Positions 1 to 8,672 of a stretch of DNA of 64,000 bases are shown piece by piece (position 1 is the first letter of the stretch; every line of letters begins with the position of its first letter). Under the pieces are notes generated by a model, which was not told where the DNA came from, did not search any database, and was given only the letters and a program-made list of their open reading frames with translations. A program made the position numbers and the translations under genes. Source of the stretch: Chitinophaga barathri (GTDB lineage Bacteria; Bacteroidota; Bacteroidia; Chitinophagales; Chitinophagaceae); assembly GCF_003807585.1 (NCBI RefSeq), contig NZ_RMBX01000005.1:310001-374000 (forward strand), given 5' to 3'.

Positions 1-1491
1 GAGATATGCGGAATGCGCATTAAATATCACCGCGTTGCAATCCCACTTAATGTAAGCCAGGCCCGGATTGCGGGTAAAAAGATCATCCACCGTGCCGTAC
101 ACGAAATCCTGCACGGCTGGATTACTGAGATCGAGCACCAGCTGGTGGCGGAAATAATGTTCTTTGCGCGCAGGTTCTTTGATCACCCAGTCCGGGTGCT
201 TTTCATACAATTCACTTTTAGGGCTCACCATTTCCGGTTCCAACCATATCCCGAACTTCACCTCATTCTTCGTGGCTTCCTTCACCAGGCTGGCGATTCC
301 ATTCGGCAGTTTGCTCTTGTTTTCCTGCCAGTCGCCGAGGCCGGCAGTGTCACTGTTGCGGGGATATTTGTTGGCAAACCATCCATCGTCCAGCAGGAAA
401 AGGTCCACACCCAGTTTTTTGGCGTCGTGCAGGAGGCCTTTCAGTTTATTTTCAGAAAAATCGAAATAAGTAGCTTCCCAGTTGTTGAGCAGGCTGAGCC
501 GGTTGCCCTTACCGTTCAGGATGCGGTAGTTCCTCGCCCAGTCGTGCAACTGACGGCTGGCGTATCCTTTGCCTTTGTCAGAAAGAATATATAAAAATGC
601 CGGCGTCACAAATTCTTCCACGGGCCTGAGTGTATATGGCGACGCATAATTATTGATCCCGGAAACCAGCCGGAGGTTATCCTGGTAATCGAGCTCAATA
701 TCCGTCCTGAAATTGCCGCTGTATTCCAAAGCGCCATAGAGCACGGTTCCTTCATCTTCAGTAGCAGGTTTATCCAGCGATATCATGAACACCGAAGGCT
801 GGAACAGATTGGCCCTGGTGCCCAGTTTTGAATCAAGCGTTTTAATGCCGTGCGTGATCTTTGATTCCTCAGGCTGCATTTCCCTTGCCCAGTCACCATG
901 ATACTGGTTCAGCCAGAAGCCCTGCGCTTTCAGGTACAGGTTGGCGGAAGCGAATTTCTCCAGCACCACATTCCCTTTTTCCCTGTGGCTGATCGATGAC
1001 CATTGTTCGATCACATCCTGGCTGGGGTAGACTTTGTAATGCAGCACCACTTCAAAATCATACACCGGATCTTTGAGGGTTATTGAAAAGAGAGCGCTGC
1101 TGTCACCCAGCTGTTGCCGCTCATGTTTTACATACCGTAGGTCCAGGGAGCGGTTGCCATCGGCATGCACCACAGCGATCGCCGGTTCCAGCAGGTTGCG
1201 GGAGCCGGATGGCGTGTATGCTGCGTTCAGCACGTTGGTATAATCAGTGGTCTGTTTATATACGGTAGGCACCAATTTATATTCCTGTTCATTCGCCAGC
1301 TTCCTGCCGAAATAAATGACCGACAGGTCTTTATCCTTATCTGCCTCCAACACCAGCGCATTGTTCCGCGTTTCAATGGGAATGATGATATCCTGGGCAT
1401 GCAGGCAATTGGCGCCTGCTCCGAAAAACGTCCATATGGCCCAACAAACCGATTGCCCGACCTTATACTTTCCTTTCCTCCTGCAATTCAT
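1..1491 (-). CDS. GH36 alpha-galactosidase, secreted (3' part cut by window edge)
   Basis: Likely hydrolyses terminal alpha-1,6- or alpha-1,3-linked galactose in the periplasm. The reading frame is open from an ATG at 1491 to the left window edge, so about 497 residues are visible and the C-terminus is missing. It begins with a signal peptide (basic MNCRRKGKYK start, hydrophobic stretch, then a likely LHAQ cleavage site). The N-terminal part is beta-rich; the catalytic barrel shows LFLLDDGWF followed by GIWLEPEMV and, near the edge, KWDCN, the position of the GH36 nucleophile aspartate (KWDMN in other members). The acid/base residue would lie outside the window. It is the last visible gene of the minus-strand PUL, 45 bp after the acetylesterase. 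Family membership is seen in the motifs; substrate linkage is inferred. Confidence 0.88.
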   Translation of the reverse strand, partial: MNCRRKGKYKVGQSVCWAIWTFFGAGANCLHAQDIIIPIETRNNALVLEADKDKDLSVIYFGRKLANEQEYKLVPTVYKQTTDYTNVLNAAYTPSGSRNLLEPAIAVVHADGNRSLDLRYVKHERQQLGDSSALFSITLKDPVYDFEVVLHYKVYPSQDVIEQWSSISHREKGNVVLEKFASANLYLKAQGFWLNQYHGDWAREMQPEESKITHGIKTLDSKLGTRANLFQPSVFMISLDKPATEDEGTVLYGALEYSGNFRTDIELDYQDNLRLVSGINNYASPYTLRPVEEFVTPAFLYILSDKGKGYASRQLHDWARNYRILNGKGNRLSLLNNWEATYFDFSENKLKGLLHDAKKLGVDLFLLDDGWFANKYPRNSDTAGLGDWQENKSKLPNGIASLVKEATKNEVKFGIWLEPEMVSPKSELYEKHPDWVIKEPARKEHYFRHQLVLDLSNPAVQDFVYGTVDDLFTRNPGLAYIKWDCNAVIFNAHSAYL

Positions 1492-1536
1492 ATGTATTCT
1501 ATTCTGTTATAAATATTGAGTGTGTTCAATTCTTCA

Positions 1537-3528
1537 TCATTGTTGCTGCGGGCCATTATACCTATTATTGACGGTGATACCCGGCCAGCTGTCTGTTCTG
1601 AAAGGCCTGGCTGGCCAGCCTTCTTTATTGCAAAGGTTCGCATTGCCGGCATCGTCTGCCCAGGCATACCGCACCGCCACCGGCTTTGCCACCTGGCTGC
1701 ACCGCACGGTAACCTGTGCGCCGTCAATGAACGCTTCCGCGGGATAAAACGTCCTGTCATCTCCTGCTATTTCAAAACCGCTCAGCACAGTTGACCCGCT
1801 TTGTATAGCCAGTCCCGCTCCCATTGAAGAAAAAAAGATACGAACGCGATCGCCTTCCGTTACGGATGATTGGTACACCGGGCCGGAAGCCATCACCATT
1901 TTACCGTAGGTATCCCGCAAGGCCAGCGCGGCAAGCCGCTCTCCCACGTCTTTTTTATTGCGTGGATGAATGTCTTTCGCATCGCCCACATCGATAGTAA
2001 CGGCCATGCCGGTGTGGGAAACGCGCAGCGCGGCTGCCTGCGATTCCCGTATCTCGGCCCAGGCGCTGCCATTGTTGCTGTTACCGTTATTCGCGTTGAA
2101 GCTGGTGAGCTGCACGAAATAAAGGGGCATTTCCCCGTTTTTGAAGAGGTTTCTCCAATCATTGATCAGCAAAGGCAAGGCGTACCGGTATTCATACCCT
2201 GTGTTCGCATTGGCCTCCCCCTGGTACCATATCACGCCTTTGATGTTCAGGCGGCCGAAAGGATGCACCATCCCATTGTACAATACCGAAGGATAATCGT
2301 TAGGTCCTATCCCGTTCTTATTGTGCATCACTTCCTGTACAGAATATGCCCAATCGCCCGCCAGTGAGTACTGATGGCCGTTTACCGTCATGAACAATTC
2401 ACTGCTGTCCCCCCATATGCCGCCGCCGCCGCCCGTATCTTCCACTCTCACGGCAATTACGTTCTTCCCTGCTTTTAATTGCCCCGCGCCCGCTGTATAG
2501 CGGCGGTCCACATTCCATCCCACCCCCGTTCCAATCGGCAGGCCATTCAGGAAAGTCTGGTCGTTGTCATCTATCTTTCCCAGTTGCAGTACAGCGGGCA
2601 AACCGGCGTCTTCCTCGCGGATGAAAATGGTTTTCCTGAACCATACCACGCCATCCAGCCTTGACAAGGAAGGCAGTTTTTCCCACAAGGCAGGCAGGCG
2701 CATTGCCGGCCATTTGCTGTGGTCATATTCAGCTGATCTCCACATTGCGCTGTCGGCAACATCAGGCTGATTCTTTTGCAGCTGCCGACGGTATTCATCT
2801 TCTTTTTGTTTCCTTGCGGCGGTGAGCTGCTCCATGCTCCGTTCGGGAATTGTTTGCATCAGTGTTTTATAGTGACTGTCCTGCTTCAGCGCGGCATAGC
2901 TGATCCACGATTCGATCTGTGTGCCGCCCCAGCTGGAATTGATGAGGCCTATGGGCACATTCAGTTCCTGTTGCAGGCGGCGTCCAAAGAAATAAGCGAC
3001 GGCGGAAAAAGACGGTATGCTGGCGGGCGAACAGGTTCGCCAATTCGCTTCATTCGATTCCAGGGAAGGTAATGCAGCTACGTTTCCAGGCACTGTATAC
3101 AATCTTATCTGCGGGTGCAAAGCCTGGCTGACCACTTCATCCGCATCCAATACACCGCTCCAGCCTTTCACGGGAAACTCCATGTTCGACTGGCCGGAGC
3201 AGAACCAGATATCGCCCAGCAGCACACCGGCGAGGATGATCGTTTTTTTTCCGGTAACAGCCAGGTTATAAGGCCCGCCGGCTTTTTCCGGGGCCAATGT
3301 CACCTGCCAGTTCCCGTTTTCACCTGCACGGGCACTCTTCTTCTGATGATGCAAACTCACCGTGACCTGCTCCCCGGGACTTGCCGTGCCCCAGATCCTG
3401 ATCGGAACGTCGCGTTGCAACACCATGCTGTCTCCAAAGATATTTGGCAGCCTGGGTTGTGCATGCGCATCTGCTGCGGAGAGCAAACAATACAGCCAAA
3501 CAATTATTATCTGCGGAATGAGTTTCAT
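1537..3528 (-). CDS. SASA-family (sialate O-acetylesterase-like) carbohydrate acetylesterase
   Basis: Predicted secreted SGNH-type esterase that removes O-acetyl groups from glycans. The frame extends to 3627, but the ATG at 3528 directly precedes a signal peptide (MKLIPQIIIVWLYCLLSAAD, cleavage near AHAQ), so I start there (663 residues). The family signature GQSNME contains the nucleophile Ser114 (numbering from 3528), and a DIHPRNK segment supplies the Asp and His of the triad. A galactose-binding-like beta insertion (WFRKTIF to GGGGGIWGDS) sits between the halves of the catalytic domain, as usual for the long form. Although the family is named for sialate, many PUL members act on acetylated plant glycans; its place between GH95 and GH36 genes rather than in the sialidase locus favours that reading. 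The last point is inference. Confidence 0.85.
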   Translation of the reverse strand: MKLIPQIIIVWLYCLLSAADAHAQPRLPNIFGDSMVLQRDVPIRIWGTASPGEQVTVSLHHQKKSARAGENGNWQVTLAPEKAGGPYNLAVTGKKTIILAGVLLGDIWFCSGQSNMEFPVKGWSGVLDADEVVSQALHPQIRLYTVPGNVAALPSLESNEANWRTCSPASIPSFSAVAYFFGRRLQQELNVPIGLINSSWGGTQIESWISYAALKQDSHYKTLMQTIPERSMEQLTAARKQKEDEYRRQLQKNQPDVADSAMWRSAEYDHSKWPAMRLPALWEKLPSLSRLDGVVWFRKTIFIREEDAGLPAVLQLGKIDDNDQTFLNGLPIGTGVGWNVDRRYTAGAGQLKAGKNVIAVRVEDTGGGGGIWGDSSELFMTVNGHQYSLAGDWAYSVQEVMHNKNGIGPNDYPSVLYNGMVHPFGRLNIKGVIWYQGEANANTGYEYRYALPLLINDWRNLFKNGEMPLYFVQLTSFNANNGNSNNGSAWAEIRESQAAALRVSHTGMAVTIDVGDAKDIHPRNKKDVGERLAALALRDTYGKMVMASGPVYQSSVTEGDRVRIFFSSMGAGLAIQSGSTVLSGFEIAGDDRTFYPAEAFIDGAQVTVRCSQVAKPVAVRYAWADDAGNANLCNKEGWPARPFRTDSWPGITVNNRYNGPQQQ

Positions 3529-3609
3529 CGCTGGTCTCACTGTTGAATACCTGGTTTTATTTTTAATGATTATCTGCCGGGTTATGGCAAAGCTTTGTGC
3601 AAGAGCCGC

Positions 3610-3666
3610 GACGAAACAATCTCCCAATATTGGGTTTCCCCTATTCTATCAGGAGATTGCTTCGTC
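3610..3666. repeat. REP-like palindromic repeat between PUL genes
   Basis: In the 218-bp gap between the GH95 gene and the acetylesterase gene, GACGAAACAATCTCC at 3610-3624 is the inverted complement of GGAGATTGCTTCGTC at 3652-3666 with one mismatch. A perfect 12-bp palindrome, CCCAATATTGGG, lies at 3623-3634 in the loop. A related motif, CGCAATGACGG, follows at 3696-3706 and recurs at 6111-6121. Sequences of this 'GAGATTGCTTCGTC / CGCAATGACGG' type are dispersed extragenic repeats in many genomes. It may form a hairpin in the transcript and tune expression between the two genes; that is inference. Confidence 0.55.
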
Positions 3667-3746
3667 ACCCCGCCCACATTAGCCTTGCTGCTCCTCGCAA
3701 TGACGGATTGCCTTTCTTTTACCCACGTTACGATCTCCTTCAACTG

Positions 3747-6062
3747 TTACTTCCCGGTATTCACCGTTTTTAATTCCCCGTTTACTTTCAGTTTCACCTG
3801 TTTGCCCGTGGGCGATGAAATGTTGTAATGGGTCACCACGCCGTCTTTCCATTCAAAATCAACGGTGCAGTTACCCCTTGCCTTCAGTCCTTTCACTTTG
3901 CCCGCGGGTTTCCAAAGATCGGGAATAGCAGGCAACAGTTCTATATAGCCGGCATGGCTTTGCAGGAACATTTCCATGATCGCCGCAGCTGCGCCAAAGT
4001 TGCCATCTATCTGGAAAGGCGGGCCGGCAGAGAATAAATTGGGATATACGCCGCCACCCGCGCCGTAATTGATATCTGTGCGGAGCGTGGGTTTCAGCAG
4101 TTCCCGCAGGAGCTTAAAGGCGCGGTTGCCATCCAGCAGCCTGGCCCAGAAGAGTTGTTTATAGGCTATGGCCCAGCTGGGACCGTCGTCGCCCCTTACC
4201 TCCAAAGATTTTTTAGCGGCGGCCGCCAGGTCAGGCGTGCCGTTGACCGTGATCAGGTTGGCGGGATACAAGCCGTACAAATGGGAAATATGCCGGTGTT
4301 GCGGATCCGTTTCCTTGTAATCTTCCAGCCATTCCTGGATACGACCGTCACGGGAGATGATGCCGGCGGGAGGAAGTTGCTCCAGCTGCGCACGCAAATC
4401 GTCTGCAAATGCTTTATCCTGCTTCAGTTTCTGCGCGGCTTCGATCACGTTTGTGAATAGTTCGCGGATGATCTGGTTGTCGATCGTTGCGCCCACACAG
4501 ATGCTGGCATGGTTGCCGTTCGGAAGCAGAAAGGAATTTTCAGGGGAAGAAGAAGGTGAAGTAACGAGCCATCCTGTTTTTTCATCTTTCACCAGGATGC
4601 TTTTATAAAATAGCGCCGAACCTTTCAGGATCGGGTAGATGCTTTTCAGGTAAGCAACATCGTCTGAATACACATAATGTTCCCATAAATTATTGCACAA
4701 CCAGCCCGAGCCGGATTTCGTGACGCCCCAGGATGCGCTTTCGCCGGGCTCTGTAAAACCCCATACGTTGGTGATCACATGGGCCACCCACCCTTCCGCG
4801 TTATAGTAGGCTTTGGCAGTCCTTTCACCGGGCTTCACCAGGCCACGTACCAGTTCGGTGAGCGGGAGATTCAGTTCGGAAAGATTGGCCATTTCCACCG
4901 GCCAATGATTCATCTGCACGTTTACATCCAGATGGTAGTCGCCATTCCAGGGCGTGCGCACCTGGTTGGCCCAGAGCCCCTGCAGGTTGGGTGGCAGCAG
5001 GCCTACCCTCGTGCTGCTGATGCTTAGATACCTTCCGAATTGCAGGAAGAGCACCGGCAACGACCTGTCTTCTTCAGGATGTTTGTAATAGGCCGCCAGT
5101 CTTTTATCCGTGGTCAGGCTTTCTGCCGGCCCGCTCCCAATATCAACGGCAACGCGGCCGAACAACTTGCTGAAATTGCTGATGTGCAGCTGCTTTTGCA
5201 GGGCATATTTTTTTTGAAGGGCGGCATTCATATTTTTTTCTACCAGCGACTTATAATCCGCGCGACGAAAATCCGTTGCCGTGGAAACAAAGATCAGTGC
5301 TTCGTCCGCGCCTTCCACCACCAGTTCATTTCCCTTCGTAATTTGTTTTCCACCCGTATTCACAACCTTCACACGGGTGAGGTATTGCATGCCTTTCCCG
5401 TCCGTTCCATTATCGAGCCGGCCAGCTAACGTTAACGCCTGACCGCTAATAGAAGACACTCCTTTTTCCGGGCGGCTGATACCTACAGAAAAACTGATCT
5501 TTCCTTTTTCACTGGCGCTGAGCCGTATCACATCCACATCGTCGCCGAAGCTGGTGAAATACTCGCGCAGGTATTGAACGCCGTTGATGTTGAATGTGGT
5601 GCTTGCAAGGGCACTGTCCAGCGAAAGCCAGCGGCGGTAATCGCGATAAGCAGCGGCCCCTCGTTCGTAACGGTGGGTAACCGACAGGTCGGCCAGCATC
5701 TGGAAACATCCCCATTGGGGGCCTCCGGAGCCGGGACCCAGGCATACAAAGTTTTTATCGATCAGCTTTTGCGCTTCGTCGTTTTTTCCTTCAGACAGCA
5801 GCCGCCTTATTTCCGGGAGCTGCCGGTAGGCTTCGTAGTTATTGGCATCCTGCGGGCTGCCGGACCAGAGGGTAATATCGTTCAACACCACTTTTTCCTT
5901 CTCCACGCCGCCATCCGGCGTCATGCCCAGCCGTCCGTTCCCCAGGGGCAGGGTTTCTTCCCACTGTGCAGCGGGCTTATCGAACCAAAGCTGCAGGGGA
6001 CGCCGCTGTGCGGACAGTGATAAAGAACATAGGAGCAGACAAAAACCGATCGTTACTTTCAT
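3747..6062 (-). CDS. GH95 alpha-L-fucosidase / alpha-L-galactosidase, secreted
   Basis: Inverting glycosidase expected to cut alpha-1,2-linked L-fucose (some family members prefer L-galactose) in the periplasm. At 771 residues it has the usual GH95 length. It starts with a signal peptide (MKVTIGFCLLLCSLSLSAQ). The N-terminal beta-sandwich has the family signature LPLGNGRLGM and NDITLWSGS; the (alpha/alpha)6 catalytic region shows WNGDYHLDVNVQMNHWP (the Asn/Asn pair that positions the catalytic water, about residues 372-388) and, near the C-terminus, FQIDGNFGAAAAI with the partner Asp near 686. It sits downstream of the SusCD pair and two lipoprotein genes, 72 bp after the DUF4998-like gene, in what looks like one operon. 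Fucose versus galactose preference cannot be decided here. Confidence 0.92.
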   Translation of the reverse strand: MKVTIGFCLLLCSLSLSAQRRPLQLWFDKPAAQWEETLPLGNGRLGMTPDGGVEKEKVVLNDITLWSGSPQDANNYEAYRQLPEIRRLLSEGKNDEAQKLIDKNFVCLGPGSGGPQWGCFQMLADLSVTHRYERGAAAYRDYRRWLSLDSALASTTFNINGVQYLREYFTSFGDDVDVIRLSASEKGKISFSVGISRPEKGVSSISGQALTLAGRLDNGTDGKGMQYLTRVKVVNTGGKQITKGNELVVEGADEALIFVSTATDFRRADYKSLVEKNMNAALQKKYALQKQLHISNFSKLFGRVAVDIGSGPAESLTTDKRLAAYYKHPEEDRSLPVLFLQFGRYLSISSTRVGLLPPNLQGLWANQVRTPWNGDYHLDVNVQMNHWPVEMANLSELNLPLTELVRGLVKPGERTAKAYYNAEGWVAHVITNVWGFTEPGESASWGVTKSGSGWLCNNLWEHYVYSDDVAYLKSIYPILKGSALFYKSILVKDEKTGWLVTSPSSSPENSFLLPNGNHASICVGATIDNQIIRELFTNVIEAAQKLKQDKAFADDLRAQLEQLPPAGIISRDGRIQEWLEDYKETDPQHRHISHLYGLYPANLITVNGTPDLAAAAKKSLEVRGDDGPSWAIAYKQLFWARLLDGNRAFKLLRELLKPTLRTDINYGAGGGVYPNLFSAGPPFQIDGNFGAAAAIMEMFLQSHAGYIELLPAIPDLWKPAGKVKGLKARGNCTVDFEWKDGVVTHYNISSPTGKQVKLKVNGELKTVNTGK

Positions 6063-6101
6063 TTGTATATTCTTCGTTTATTCAATTTCTGTTTCTTTTT
6101 G

Positions 6102-6136
6102 AATGATTATTCGCAATGACGGGCTGGATAATCATT
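6102..6136 (-). repeat. Inverted repeat at the 3' end of the upstream lipoprotein gene
   Basis: AATGATTAT at 6102-6110 and ATAATCATT at 6128-6136 form a perfect 9-bp inverted repeat with a 17-nt loop that contains CGCAATGACGG, also present near 3700. The right arm overlaps the stop codon of the 6135-7364 gene. It lacks a clear T-tract, so it looks more like an RNA stability or processing hairpin between two operon members than a strong terminator. Confidence 0.4.
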
Positions 6137-7364
6137 ACTTTTTGTACGCCGGCGTCAACTCGCTCAGGTTGCTGGACGAATTATCGCCGCTGGCCACTCT
6201 TTTTATCCTCATACGGATGTAGCGGATGCGGGGCGTTTCGGTAGAGAAATTCACCGTGTACGGACCTTTCCCGTCATCCGAGCGGGTCACTTCTTTCAGC
6301 AGGATCCAGCCTTTGGCCAAGGCGTCATCTTTCCAGCCGGCATCGTTTCCCGGTACAGAAGTGGCTGCATTGGTAATATCGGCAATTCCCCAGATTTCGT
6401 ACTCCACCGGGTTGTGGCAGCAGTCCCGGCCGGTTACTTCCAATGTGCGGAGACTGTCGTATGCTTTCCCCATATCAAAAGTAAAATGATGGGGCAAAGA
6501 ACTGTTGCCGTCGGAATGGAATATATTCGGGTAACCCTGTGGCCCGTTTGAGCCGTCCCAGAGTTTGGAAACGCTGGTCTGACCTTCATATGCCCCCACG
6601 TCATACGGCAGGTTCACTTCCCGGAAGAGGGATTTATCGCATTTCACGATCCCGAATTCTATATTCGGGAAGGTATCAACGAGGCCTACAGAAAACGTGT
6701 CCAGCGCAACGCGGTTCGGCGTGTAATACGACTGGTACGCCACGCTGGTGCCATATTTGTAATCGTTCAGCGTGATGGAATTCTGATCAGGCGGGAGAGA
6801 TATCTCTTTCTGTTCATCAGCCGTACTAATGTAACGAATATACGTAATTGTATTTGTCGAATCCGCCGCCAGGAAATTAAGCGTGATCTCATTGCCATTA
6901 TCATTCAGCAGTTTGTAAGGATCCGTCAGATTAAACGGCCGGTTCATCAGGCTATTCCGGTAAGTAGCGCCATACACTCTCGCATTCTGTATTTCGATCG
7001 GGATGGACCGGTTGCCGTTCTTGTCAAATGAATGGACAAAAAATGAATAGGTGTATTCCTGCAGGCCTTTGATGACCGTAAAAATGGTATCCGAGGGGCT
7101 GTGCGTTGAAGCGGCTACTTCCGTGGAATCCGCATAGTTGTTCCAGTATATCCGGTACTTTGTAACGGAAGGATCAGGACTGGGCGACCAGCCGATGCCG
7201 AGGCGGAGATTGCCCGGCCTGGTGAAGGTTTGCGTGATGGCGCCCGGGTATTTAAGCTCCTGCCCGTTGAGAAAGTCTTTGAAATCATCCGGCTTCTGCG
7301 TGCACGATGCCAGCAGGCAAACCAGGCCGGTGATCCAAAGAAGGGGCGAATTTTTTATAAACAT
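6135..7364 (-). CDS. PUL surface lipoprotein, DUF4998-like plus discoidin-like C-terminal domain
   Basis: Probable glycan-binding surface lipoprotein in the SusE/SusF position of the PUL. It has a lipoprotein signal peptide with lipobox LLASC (Cys21). Residues from about 30 to 240 resemble DUF4998, with two fibronectin-like repeats (for example GIGWSPSPDPSVTKYRIYWN); residues from about 250 to 400 resemble an F5/8 type C (DUF5000-like) carbohydrate-binding fold (SKLWDGSNGPQGYPNIFHS, HHFTFDMGKAYDSLRTLEV, RIRYIRMRIKRV). No catalytic motif was seen. It follows the DUF4959-like gene by 18 bp and precedes the GH95 gene. Domain names are from memory of the families; the ligand is unknown. Confidence 0.78.
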   Translation of the reverse strand: MFIKNSPLLWITGLVCLLASCTQKPDDFKDFLNGQELKYPGAITQTFTRPGNLRLGIGWSPSPDPSVTKYRIYWNNYADSTEVAASTHSPSDTIFTVIKGLQEYTYSFFVHSFDKNGNRSIPIEIQNARVYGATYRNSLMNRPFNLTDPYKLLNDNGNEITLNFLAADSTNTITYIRYISTADEQKEISLPPDQNSITLNDYKYGTSVAYQSYYTPNRVALDTFSVGLVDTFPNIEFGIVKCDKSLFREVNLPYDVGAYEGQTSVSKLWDGSNGPQGYPNIFHSDGNSSLPHHFTFDMGKAYDSLRTLEVTGRDCCHNPVEYEIWGIADITNAATSVPGNDAGWKDDALAKGWILLKEVTRSDDGKGPYTVNFSTETPRIRYIRMRIKRVASGDNSSSNLSELTPAYKK

Positions 7365-7382
7365 ATAAGCTTCTTTTATGGA

Positions 7383-8648
7383 TTACCTGGGATCGCCCCA
7401 GAATGTCAGTTCGGCTACGTTAAAAAAGTTGTTGGTCAGCGATGCATTTTCCAGGCACTGAAAGCGGATGTATCTCACTTTCGGCAGGTCGAGCGAAAAG
7501 TTGAAGCTGAAGCCCGCGTTCCAGGTATCGAGGTCTGCATTCGTGTATTGAGGGTTGGGCAGGCCGGACGGTTTTTCCGGAAGGCGGAAGGTGCCGAGGT
7601 TGATCCACCCGTTGGGTGATGTTTCACCGACGCCCGGCGCGCCGGAACCGCTGGGCAATGTTTCATCCACAGGATCGGATATGCGCCCCCACATGGTCCA
7701 GGTAAGCGGGGCGCCGGCCTGCCAGAGCCAGTTGCCGCTTCCGTCTATCCCGCGGTTCCAGATCGTATACCGGCTCAGCTTGGCCCCCTGCCCCATGTCG
7801 AACGTGATAACGGCCGGCCATACCAGCGGCTGGATAGGCTGCTCCGTATGGTAACCCGGCGATCCGGTATTGCCGTTCCACAGGTTCTGTATTTCCCAGC
7901 CAAAGCCCGTACGGACGTCGGAAGGCAACACATAGCCGTTGAACTTAGACTTATCTATCTGCACTTCGTAGATCGGTTTTACCGTCGTGAAGAAGGTATC
8001 GGAAATATTCCCCCACTGGTCTGTAATATAAATACCGAACTCCTTGGGGATAGTGTCATAACCTCTCAGGCTATACGAAATAGTATCGCGGTTGGTATAG
8101 TTCTGGTTGATAATCTCCAGCTGATTGGTACGCGGGTCGCGGCTGATGGTAATGATACCCAGGTTGGCCTTGAAACGGTTCAGCACATTGATATTGATAC
8201 CGCCGAAATCCGCCTTCGTCCCGATGGTGGGAAAAGCTTCCAGGTAAGCCGGCACGCCCGGATGCACGGTTACTTCCACTGGGTCAGACATCACGTTGGC
8301 CCGGCTCACAGCGTGCAACGTCACTTTGTAATCCTGGCTTTTTTCAAAGCCGCCTACGTGGATCGTATCGGTATAAAAGGACGATTTGGTTTGCCGGCTG
8401 GCATTATCATTGATCATGTAGCTGGCCTGCACGTACAGCACATTCTCAGAAGCCGGAAGGTCGTAGGTAATGATCGCGGAGCCGGCTTCATTCTTCACCT
8501 GTACATTGGTAACGGTTCCGGGCTTCGTTTTGTCGTCAGACACTACGCCTTTATAATCGGCCACCTTGCTGCAGGAAAACATCACCACCGCCATCAGTAC
8601 CGGCAGCAGGCGCCACAACAATTTTTTATATCGGTTTGTCATAATCAT
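7383..8648 (-). CDS. PUL surface lipoprotein, DUF4959/DUF5126/DUF5000-like
   Basis: Probable surface glycan-binding lipoprotein encoded directly after SusD. The start is ATG at 8648 (a second ATG lies two codons on). The signal peptide ends in the lipobox MFSCS. An N-terminal fibronectin-like domain (KPGTVTNVQVKNEAGSAIIT) resembles DUF4959, the middle part resembles DUF5126, and the C-terminal part has the jelly-roll signature of DUF5000/F5-8C domains (WNGNTGSPGYHTE, ITFDMGQGAKLSRYTIWNR, KVRYIRFQCLEN). The same architecture occurs next to many SusCD pairs. It is separated from susD by 24 bp, so co-transcription is likely. The exact ligand is unknown; a galactose- or fucose-containing polymer is inferred from the neighbouring hydrolases. 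Confidence 0.8.
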   Translation of the reverse strand: MIMTNRYKKLLWRLLPVLMAVVMFSCSKVADYKGVVSDDKTKPGTVTNVQVKNEAGSAIITYDLPASENVLYVQASYMINDNASRQTKSSFYTDTIHVGGFEKSQDYKVTLHAVSRANVMSDPVEVTVHPGVPAYLEAFPTIGTKADFGGININVLNRFKANLGIITISRDPRTNQLEIINQNYTNRDTISYSLRGYDTIPKEFGIYITDQWGNISDTFFTTVKPIYEVQIDKSKFNGYVLPSDVRTGFGWEIQNLWNGNTGSPGYHTEQPIQPLVWPAVITFDMGQGAKLSRYTIWNRGIDGSGNWLWQAGAPLTWTMWGRISDPVDETLPSGSGAPGVGETSPNGWINLGTFRLPEKPSGLPNPQYTNADLDTWNAGFSFNFSLDLPKVRYIRFQCLENASLTNNFFNVAELTFWGDPR

Positions 8649-8672
8649 ATTTTGAACAATTCGCGAAGAGGT

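Noticed and set aside
3529..3627. A longer N-terminus for the acetylesterase starting at 3627.
   Set aside because: It would place 33 residues, encoded by the repeat region, before a complete signal peptide. The ATG at 3528 is better.
3746..3760. TTACTTCCCGGTA at the GH95 stop codon resembles the att core TTACTTCCCGATA.
   Set aside because: The match is short, encodes the GH95 C-terminus, and the flanks have no similarity to the element arms, so it is probably chance.
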